The notes beneath the pieces were generated by a model that made no database searches, was not told the DNA's origin, and was given only the letters and a program-made list of their open reading frames with translations. From the NCBI GenBank assembly GCA_003167475.1, contig PMTB01000165.1, forward strand, positions 3,930 to 17,661: a stretch of DNA of 13,732 nucleotides. The letters are read 5' to 3'. Every line of letters begins with the position of its first letter. The first letter of the stretch is position 1. Positions 5,718-12,900 of this stretch are shown piece after piece. The position numbers and the translations under genes were made by a program. This stretch comes from a candidate division FCPU426 bacterium (GTDB lineage Bacteria > Oederibacteriota > PGYV01 > Palsa-1178).

Positions 5718-6356
5718 ATGGGCTTAATTGAAAAAATCAAAAGAACCGCCATGGATATACACGCCTCGTCCAAAGGTTCGCATGATTGGGAACACACTTT
5801 GCGTGTTTACACGCTGGCCGCGCGGCTGGCAAAGCTGGAAAGAGTTTCTTTGCGTGTCGTAAAACTGGCGGCACTGTTGCATGACATAGCCAGGGGCAGG
5901 GAAGACGCGTCAGGCGGAAAAATCGACCATGCAGCGCAGGGGGCAAAGGAAGCTTTTGGGATAATGAAAAGCCTCGGAGCTTCCGATAAATTGTCGGCCG
6001 CAACGGCGCATTGTATTGAAACGCATAGGTTCAGGGGGAAACTGAGGCCCTTATCGGCGGAAGCAAAGGTGCTTTTTGATGCTGACAAGCTCGACTCTAT
6101 CGGAGCGGTCGGCATAGGGCGCGCTTTTTTATTCGCCGGTGAAGTGGGGGCGAAGCTGCACAATAAGCGCGGGGACATACTCAGGACCAAAGCGTATACG
6201 CAGGAAGACACGGCATACCGGGAATATATGGTCAAGCTGAGGCACGTAAAAAGCAGAATGCTGACAAAAACCGGGAGAAGGCTCGCTGTAAAAAGGCATA
6301 AGTTTATGGAAGATTTTTTTAAGCGGTTGAACAGCGAAGTGGAAGGAAAAATATAG
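5718..6356 (+). CDS. HD-domain phosphohydrolase, YedJ-like
   Basis: A 212-aa cytoplasmic protein. The HD metal-binding set is complete: H26 in HDWEHTLRV (22-30), the H55-D56 pair in LLHDIARG, and D123 in FDADKLDSIGAVG (120-132). The block EAKVLFDADKLDSIGAVGIGRAF followed by a C-terminal helical region with KLRHVKSRMLTKTGRRLA matches the E. coli YedJ type, which commonly carries these signatures at about 210-230 aa. HD proteins hydrolyse phosphate esters of nucleotides or similar substrates; the substrate of this subgroup is not established and cannot be read from the sequence. AGGGAG eight bases before the ATG supports the start. The Nim-like gene begins 18 bases after the stop with its own perfect ribosome binding site, so the two are likely co-transcribed. 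Confidence 0.92.
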   Translation: MGLIEKIKRTAMDIHASSKGSHDWEHTLRVYTLAARLAKLERVSLRVVKLAALLHDIARGREDASGGKIDHAAQGAKEAFGIMKSLGASDKLSAATAHCIETHRFRGKLRPLSAEAKVLFDADKLDSIGAVGIGRAFLFAGEVGAKLHNKRGDILRTKAYTQEDTAYREYMVKLRHVKSRMLTKTGRRLAVKRHKFMEDFFKRLNSEVEGKI

Positions 6357-6374
6357 CGTAAGGAGGTTTTTAAG

Positions 6375-6839
6375 ATGAGGCGGGCCGATAAGGAAATAAA
6401 GAGTAAAAGTGAAATGGAAAGGATAATCAGGTCGGTAAATACCTGCAGGGTGGGGTTTGTGGACGGGAATAAGCCTTATGTCCTGCCGTTTAACTTCGGG
6501 TACACCAAGGGAGCCATATACATCCACTGCGCCACGGAAGGAAAAAAGCTGGACCTGATCAGGAAAAACAGTAATGTTTTTGTCGAGATCGACACGGACA
6601 ACGCCGCAGTCGGGGCTTCAGACCCGTGTAATTACGGATTCCGTTACCGTAGCGTGCTCTCACCCGGAAAAGCAAGCATAATAACCGGCGAAAAAGAAAA
6701 AGTCATGGCCCTCGGAGTCATAATGAGGCATATAACGGGGATGAGTTTCAGGAAGTTCAACATATCAAAGATGGCTTCCATCAGGATAATAAAGGTAGTT
6801 TTGAACGGGATGACCGGCAAAAAATCGGGTTATAATTAG
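6375..6839 (+). CDS. Pyridoxamine 5'-phosphate oxidase-family flavoprotein, NimA-like
   Basis: A 154-aa split-barrel flavin-binding protein. The pattern CRVGFVDGNKPYVLPFNFGY (24-43), IYIHCATEGKKLDLIRKN (48-65, H51) and NYGFRYRSVLSPGKA (86-100) is that of the Nim group, known as 5-nitroimidazole reductases or resistance proteins and, more widely, as FMN- or heme-binding oxidoreductases. Genuine nitroimidazole resistance cannot be inferred, because most chromosomal members of this family have unknown physiological substrates. AAGGAGG lies at 6360-6366 before the ATG. It follows the HD gene by 18 bases. An extended -10 promoter for the next unit begins 17 bases past its stop codon. Confidence 0.88.
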   Translation: MRRADKEIKSKSEMERIIRSVNTCRVGFVDGNKPYVLPFNFGYTKGAIYIHCATEGKKLDLIRKNSNVFVEIDTDNAAVGASDPCNYGFRYRSVLSPGKASIITGEKEKVMALGVIMRHITGMSFRKFNISKMASIRIIKVVLNGMTGKKSGYN

Positions 6840-6856
6840 CAAAGAACCCACGCGTA

Positions 6857-6865
6857 TGGTATAAT
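6857..6865 (+). promoter_or_regulatory. Extended -10 promoter for the TPM gene pair
   Basis: TGGTATAAT fits the extended -10 consensus (TGnTATAAT) exactly. At 17 bases upstream the -35 region is TAGCAA, a poor match, as is usual for extended -10 promoters. Initiation near 6872 would leave about 21 bases of leader, containing AAGGAG before the ATG at 6893. Confidence 0.55.
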
Positions 6866-6892
6866 TACCTTCAAATTAACCAAGGAGAAAAG

Positions 6893-7333
6893 ATGGCCGA
6901 TATCAGCATGTTTTTCAGCCTGGACGACAGGATGGAACTTGAGAGCGCTTTGCTTAATGCTTCTTACAAGACAACCGGCGAGATCAGGATACGTGTTGAA
7001 AAGAAGGCAGGCAGGGACCCGTTGGGGGCGGCAAGGCGGGCGTTCATTTCAGCGGGGCTCAAAAACAGCCATGACAGGAACAATGTGCTTTTTTATATAT
7101 CTGTCTTTGACAGGAGATTTGCCGTGTTCGGGGATGATGAAATAAATAAAAAGGTCAGCCCTGAATTCTGGGAAACCGTAAAAAAAGCGGTTATAGCGAA
7201 GTTTTCAGAGCGGGAATTCAAGCTGGGCCTGCTCGGAGGCATTACCATTGTTTCGGAAAAACTCTCCGGATTTTTTCCGGATGAAAAAATAGACCTGAAA
7301 GAAAATCCCGAGTCGATCACTTTTGAAGGGTGA
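6893..7333 (+). CDS. TPM-domain protein, soluble form
   Basis: A 146-aa protein made up almost entirely of one TPM domain (TLP18.3/Psb32/MOLO-1 fold). The diagnostic blocks are TTGEIRIRVEKKAG (27-40), RNNVLFYISVFDRRFAVFGDDEINKKV (62-88), FWETVKKAVIAKF (92-104) and the closing LGLLGGITIVSEKLSGFFP (111-129). It has no signal peptide, membrane segment or glycine-rich tail, so it is probably cytoplasmic. The fold is linked to acid phosphatase activity in plant Tlp18.3 and to photosystem repair, but bacterial members are mostly uncharacterised. The next gene, three bases after its stop, encodes a second TPM protein that is exported. They are surely in one operon and may work as a pair on either side of the membrane; that is inference. 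LemA, a frequent neighbour of TPM genes, is absent here. Confidence 0.87.
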   Translation: MADISMFFSLDDRMELESALLNASYKTTGEIRIRVEKKAGRDPLGAARRAFISAGLKNSHDRNNVLFYISVFDRRFAVFGDDEINKKVSPEFWETVKKAVIAKFSEREFKLGLLGGITIVSEKLSGFFPDEKIDLKENPESITFEG

Positions 7334-7336
7334 AAA

Positions 7337-8038
7337 ATGAGAAAAACGGTTTTTTTAATGATTTTTACCGCGTTGCTTTTATCCGCCGCCTTTACCGCGC
7401 GCGCCGATGTCATTATCCCGCAGCCCGCGGATGAATACATAAATGATTTTGCGGGAGTGCTTACGGCCACGGACAAGTCTTCGATATCATCCATGTTGAG
7501 GCAGGCCTCCCTGAAGACCGGCGCTTCAATCGAAGTTGTCACGGTTAACTCGGTGGCGGATTACGCCCCGGGAGAGGATCCGGAAAATTTTGCGCTCACA
7601 CTTTTTAAAGCCTGGAAACTCGAGGAAAAGACGGGCAAAGCAATACTCATCTTCGTTTCCATCAAAGACAGGCAGGTTTCCATGGAGCTTGGCAGCGCGA
7701 AGCAGGGTTTCTACGACAATCTCATGCGGAAAGTTGTAAAGGCGCGCATGGTGCCGAATTTCAAGGAAGGCGATTACGGCCGCGGAATATATGAAGGAGT
7801 AAGGACGCTGTCACAGATCCTGACCAAGCAGACCGATATTATGGACATTGCCGCAAGGTACCTGCCAATCGGGGGGGCTTTTGCTTTCCTTTTGCTTGTA
7901 ATACTTATCCTGGTTTTGCTGCCGAAAAAAGGCAATAAGCCCGGGCAGGACAAAACCGCGGAAAAAGCCGCAAAGAAACAGCCGCAAAAAAAAGAAACGC
8001 AGGATATTTTCGGGGGCGGGGCCGCGGGATCGTGGTAG
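7337..8038 (+). CDS. Exported, membrane-anchored TPM-domain protein, YgcG-like
   Basis: A 233-aa protein in the YgcG layout. A signal peptide (1-23, likely cleaved after ARA) is followed by a TPM domain at about 30-165: YINDFAGVLTATD, ASIEVVTVNSVADYAPGEDPENFA, KAILIFVSIKDRQVSMELG and NFKEGDYGRGIYEGV. A transmembrane helix follows at about 178-196, then a lysine-rich cytoplasmic tail (197-222), ending in FGGGAAGSW. Typical YgcG proteins end in a long Gly/Ser-rich run closing with GASGSW or similar; here only a stub of it remains. The TPM domain would lie outside the inner membrane and the tail inside. The start is three bases after the upstream TPM stop, with GAAGGG at 7325-7330 as a weak ribosome binding site inside the previous gene. 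No terminator separates it from the PAS kinase 64 bases downstream. Confidence 0.87.
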   Translation: MRKTVFLMIFTALLLSAAFTARADVIIPQPADEYINDFAGVLTATDKSSISSMLRQASLKTGASIEVVTVNSVADYAPGEDPENFALTLFKAWKLEEKTGKAILIFVSIKDRQVSMELGSAKQGFYDNLMRKVVKARMVPNFKEGDYGRGIYEGVRTLSQILTKQTDIMDIAARYLPIGGAFAFLLLVILILVLLPKKGNKPGQDKTAEKAAKKQPQKKETQDIFGGGAAGSW

Positions 8039-8102
8039 TACTGAACTGTATTGTACGGAAGGTGTATAGTAATATATCCATTTTTCAAAGGGGAGAAAAA
8101 GT

Positions 8103-9914
8103 TTGAAACCTTTTTTTGGAGCGTTTAAAAAGGAACTTCCTGAAAATAACAACTCAACAGACGATTTTACTTCCAATCCCGGTTTGCTCGGCGTTTTCCT
8201 GGATATTTCCGCCTCTTTCATACTCGCGCTGGATAAAAAAGGCGTTGTCACCTATGTCAATAAAAAGGGCGCGGACATTCTGGGGCTGCCGCCGGAAAAA
8301 ATCACCGGAAAGAACTGGATCGAGAATTTTATTCCGGAGGAAAACGCGGCTCAGGCGCGAGCGGCCTTTGGGAAAATTATTTCCGGCAGGCCCGGCAGGT
8401 TTGAACATTTTGAGGGGCCTGTGCTCGGCGCGAAAGGCCGGAAATTTTTGATCGCCTGGAACAATTCCCCGGCGCGCGACGGGAAGAAAAAAATAACCGG
8501 AATGATAAGTTCGGGTGTGGATATTACAGCGCTTAAGGAATGCAATGAAAGACTTAAACAATCGGTCGACAAATATGAAGTCACGATGGAAACAGCCACC
8601 AGCGCAATCGCTTCGGTCGACGCGGCGGGGCGTATCCTGGAATATAACAGGGCCGCGGCCGAAATCTTCGGGATAAACAAGACAGAGATGCTCGGCAAGC
8701 CCATCACCTCCATAATGACGCCTGAATCCGTCGCGAAAGCCATGGGAAAACTCAAATTGGTGCAGGCCAGGGGCCATTCATACGGAGGGGGATACCGCAT
8801 AAGGACAAAAAAGGGGGATTTTAAGGATATTATCATAAGTTCCGCCGGCATAAAGGATAAGGACGGAAAGTTTATAAAAACCATCTCTGTAGTGGAAGAC
8901 ATAACCCAGCGGAAGTACCTTGAGGGCGTGCTCAGGGACAGCGAGGAAAAATATAGGACCATTTTCAACGCGGTGAATGACGCGGTTTTCGTTCACAGGT
9001 TAAGCGGGGACGGCGAAATAAGCAGGTTTATCGCCGTGAACGAGCTCGCCTGCACCAGGCTCGGGTACCGCAGGGAAGAGCTGCTTAAGATTGGTATTTA
9101 TGACATAACTCCGCCGGAAAACCTTGCTGCCGTGAAAATTGCCATAAAAAGAATGATCAAGGAAGGCTCGCTGAACAGGGAAGCTGTCCATATGGCAAAG
9201 GACGGCAAAAGGATACCCGTGGAGATAAACGCGGGCACATTTATGCTCGGCAAAGAATTGACGGCAATAGCCACGGCAAGGGATATAACTGAAAGAAAAA
9301 TAAGCGAAAAAGCTGCGGCCGAACAGGCTGTTTTCCTGGAACTCCGCGGCAGGCTCTGGCAGCTGGCTTCGAACAAAGCAATGCCCGAGGATACGCTTAT
9401 ACAAACCATGCTTGAAATGATAGGCCCTCCGATCGGGGCGGATCGCGTGGCTTTTGGGAGGCCCGACAATGATAAGTTCAGGATACGGGAGGAGTGGCTT
9501 AATAATAAGAAAAAAATATCATTTAAAAACTTTGTTTTGCCTGTGGACCTGTACAATAAATTCCAACTGTCAGGGCAGAAAGTTTACGACTCTAAAACAA
9601 TCCTCGACGACGCTCCGCGGAACATGAAAAAAACGCTTACGCTTCTGATGAGGATGATCAGGAGGGTTTACGGGGACAAACCGTCGCTGGTTACTCCTTA
9701 CCTGATCAACGGGCGCAGGGAAGGCGTGATTATTTGCACTCCGGCCAGCGCCGACATGCCGTGGTCGGCGGATAAGAGACAGATAATCAGGGAAGCCGCT
9801 GATATAGTTTCAAATGTCATACTTGTGAGGCGTTCCGACAGGCACCTGGAACAGGTTCAAGGTTCGGGGAGGTCAGGGCGCAGTTGTGGAAAATGGCGGC
9901 GGATGAATCTTTGA
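8103..9914 (+). CDS. N-terminal part of a giant PAS/GAF sensor histidine kinase, frameshifted near 9866
   Basis: These 603 codons start at TTG 8103, supported by GGGGAG at 8090-8095 with seven bases of spacing. No signal peptide or membrane segment is seen, so the sensor is probably cytosolic. Domains in order are PAS1 (about 30-145), PAS2 (158-275, ending VVEDITQRK), PAS3 (282-402, starting SEEKYRTIFNAVNDAVF and ending ARDITERK) and a divergent GAF-like module (408-582). The last 18 or so residues (SGRSGRSCGKWRRMNL) are unlike any domain and are frameshift nonsense. In the -1 frame the sequence continues at once with GEVRAQLWKMA, which matches the start of the GAF module (ELRGRLWQLA). Adding one G to the GGGG run at 9866-9869 restores a single reading frame into the kinase. 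PAS and GAF domains bind small ligands or cofactors; none can be named here. Confidence 0.85.
   Translation: MKPFFGAFKKELPENNNSTDDFTSNPGLLGVFLDISASFILALDKKGVVTYVNKKGADILGLPPEKITGKNWIENFIPEENAAQARAAFGKIISGRPGRFEHFEGPVLGAKGRKFLIAWNNSPARDGKKKITGMISSGVDITALKECNERLKQSVDKYEVTMETATSAIASVDAAGRILEYNRAAAEIFGINKTEMLGKPITSIMTPESVAKAMGKLKLVQARGHSYGGGYRIRTKKGDFKDIIISSAGIKDKDGKFIKTISVVEDITQRKYLEGVLRDSEEKYRTIFNAVNDAVFVHRLSGDGEISRFIAVNELACTRLGYRREELLKIGIYDITPPENLAAVKIAIKRMIKEGSLNREAVHMAKDGKRIPVEINAGTFMLGKELTAIATARDITERKISEKAAAEQAVFLELRGRLWQLASNKAMPEDTLIQTMLEMIGPPIGADRVAFGRPDNDKFRIREEWLNNKKKISFKNFVLPVDLYNKFQLSGQKVYDSKTILDDAPRNMKKTLTLLMRMIRRVYGDKPSLVTPYLINGRREGVIICTPASADMPWSADKRQIIREAADIVSNVILVRRSDRHLEQVQGSGRSGRSCGKWRRMNL
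9863..9893 (+). other. Frameshift junction inside the PAS/GAF kinase gene
   Basis: The upstream frame reads TCG GGG AGG here, while the downstream frame reads TTC GGG GAG GTC AGG. One base is missing from the GGGG run at 9866-9869 relative to a continuous gene. The same GGGGAGG also looks like a ribosome binding site, 11 bases before an in-frame TTG (9884) and 20 before the ATG (9893). A translationally coupled second gene is therefore the alternative reading. The upstream stop is TGA at 9912-9914, so the two frames overlap. Confidence 0.8.
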
Positions 9915-12900
9915 ACGAGGAAGACATTATACGGGGAATGGTGGAAAAACTCGGAGCAGTGCTTGAATGCGGCAGGCTGGTTTATTCATCCGTAACCCCG
10001 GACAGATTAACTTCATTATATGAATGGAAAAGCCGGGAAACAAAAGGCACGGCGATCGGGCTTAGCGTCGACAGGAAGGTTTTTGATAACGTTTCCCTTG
10101 ACAGCCAGGAGGTACTGACAAAAGATATACTTTCAAAAATGGTTCCTCCGATGGTATGGAAAATACTCGGGCCGTTTGTTAATTTGCTTATATCCCGGAT
10201 TGGCGATCATCCGGCGCTGTCGACGCCGTGTATAGTGGGTGAAAAAACAGAGGGTGTTATAACCTGCACGGGAGGGCTTGAGCCGGTGACGGCATGGAGC
10301 GAGGAAAAAAAGAGCCTGGTGCTTGAAGCGGGCAGGATAGTGACCAAGACAATAGAGAATAAAAGGGCCGGCCGGATGGCAAGGGAAAGCGGAATGCAGT
10401 ATAAATCCCTTTTTGAGGGCATGAGTGAGGCTGTTTTTGTGGTCGAACTGGCCGAAACCCGGAAAATACTGCAGGTCAATGACACTGCATGCGCCAGGCT
10501 GGGTTATTCGAAAAATGAATTGTTGGGAAGGGCCATAGATTCCTTCTCTGTCGCCGGAAAGCAAATTTTTATGCCTGATGTCCTGGAGGAGTTTAAAAAA
10601 ACAGGGAAAACTTTATTTGAGGCCGATCTGGCGGTAAAGTCTGGAAAAGTCCTTCCCGTGGAAATAAACGGGAACATCATTGAATATGAGGGAAAAAAGG
10701 CGATAATCGCCATTGCCAAGGACCTGACCGAGGCAAGGAAGACAAGGGCAAAGGCGGAGTTGCGCACGTTTTACAGCGATTTAAGCGCCGAGATCTGGAG
10801 GATAGCGGCTGACAGGGACCTCGATGAAAAATACATGATCGACAGTCTGCTGAAAAAGATAGGTTCCGACCTTAATATAAGCAGGGTTTCCTACAGCACA
10901 GTGGACAAGGAAAGCATATACACGCTCAACCAATGGACGGCGAAGGGCGTCGTATCGAACATGGGGCACAAAAGCCCGGCTTTTTTGGCCGGGTTCATGA
11001 AAAAGGATATCCTGTACGAATTTGATGGCGGCAGCAATTTTACATATATTCCCGCGCCCGCCAGAGGGCTGGTGAAGAAAATAATAAATGAAGTTATGCT
11101 GAAGAATAATTTAAGGGCCGTAATGACCTTACCCGTTTTTATAGAGGGCAAAGCACAGGGGACGATCTCCTTTGATATTGAGGCTGTGAACACCGCTTAT
11201 GCCGGAATGGACGATGACAAACGCAAAATAATCATAGACCTTGCCAACATTGTGGCCCAGGGGATTGAAAAAAGAAGAGCGGAAAAAAAGATGGAAGAAA
11301 GCGAGAAACTTTACAGGGAAGTGTTCAATAACGCCAATGACGCCATAATAATGCAGGAACTGATAATGCTGCCGGGAAGTCTTCCGTCTTTTAAGCTTCT
11401 GGATTACAACGATATGACGTGCGTGATATTTGAATTAAAGCGCGAGATAATGAAGGACCTGAAACTGGCCGAACTGATGGATAAGCAGACACTTGAACGT
11501 ATGACGAACCATGCCGCGGCTTCAGAGAACGGAACTACGATCGGCGAAGTGGTGAAGATGAAGACGGGCAAAGGCAGGGATATAACGGCGGATATAAGGG
11601 TAAGGATATTTGATTTTGGCGGCAAGCGTATCCTGCTGTCGGTCGCCCGCGATATCACTGAAAAAGACAGGTCGGAAACCGCGCTGAAGGAAAGCGAGGA
11701 AAAGTACAGGGAACTTTTTAACAACGCAAACGACGGCATATTCATAAACGAGCTGGACAGCCAGGGCAGGGTGGGAGGTTTCTTCGAGGTAAATGACACT
11801 GCCTGCAAAATAACCGGGTATGAAAGGCGGGATTTTGTCAGGATGACGCCCCGGGACCTGGCGACAAAAGAGTCGCTTGGAACTTTTTTGGATGTGGGCA
11901 GGGCGCTGGCGCAGACGGGCAGGGCGACATATGAGCAGACTTTATTAAAGAAAGACGGCGGTGTCATAGTCGTGGAGAATAACACGCATAAGTTCATCCT
12001 CAAGGGCAGACCGATAGTCCTGACCGTAATGAGGGATATAACGGAAAGGATCAAGATATCCAACGCCCTGAAGGAATCGGAGGAATTATACAGGACGCTT
12101 ATAAATACCTCCCCTGACGCGGTCACCATGTCGGACTTAAAAGGCAAGCTTCTTTTCGCCTCACAGAGAATGGCAAAACTTCACGGTTATGGTTCGGCTG
12201 ACGAGGTGATAGGCAGGAGCATTTTTGACTTTGTGGACCTCCAGTCAAAAAAGGATATTATGAAGGAGTTTTCCGGGTTCCTGTCGAAGGGTTCCCAGGC
12301 TTATATGCAGTATAAGGCCCTGCGCAAGAACGGCTCCACTTTTACCGGCGAGATAAACGCATCTATAATAAAAGGGCCGAATTTACTTCCAAAGGGGGTT
12401 ATTGCCACCATCAGGGACGTAAGCGACAGGATAATGGCGGTCGAGGCGCTCAGGTCATCCGAGGAAAAATACCGCAATGTAATAAGCAGGACGGGCCAGC
12501 TTGTATATGAATATGACGTAAACAACGGCGTCATAACATGGGGCGGGGCAGTGCAGGAAATTACCGGGTATACAGAAGAAGAATACAACAGGGAAGTCAG
12601 CATAGATATATGGGAGCAGATAATACATCCGGACGACAGGGCTTATGTGCTTGAGGAACATAACAGGGCGCGGGAGGCCTGCGGCAAGTATCACAGCGAG
12701 TACAGATACAGGCATAGGAACGGCGGGTACATTTATATAGAGGATGACGCCACTTTCCTTCCCGACGGGGACGGAAAGCCGTGCAAAATGCTCGGCGTCA
12801 TGAAGGATATAACTCACCGCAAAGAGGCCGAGACCGCGCTGAAAGAATCCGAGGAGAAGTTCAGGTCCTTATCGGAACAGTCCATGCTGGGAATAGCCAT

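Noticed and set aside
6375..6839. A mobile nitroimidazole resistance gene
   Set aside because: No insertion sequence or repeat flanks it, its composition matches its neighbours, and Nim-like proteins are common chromosomal genes with other roles.
8051..8078. Promoter for the PAS kinase from TTGTAC and TATATC
   Set aside because: The spacing of 16 is acceptable, but the match is only 3 of 6 and 4 of 6 in an AT-rich gap, not enough to call.
11404..12147. A 247-codon open frame on the minus strand inside the kinase region
   Set aside because: The opposite strand encodes PAS5 and PAS6 with clear motifs. The minus frame is Ser/Leu-rich shadow sequence with no domain.
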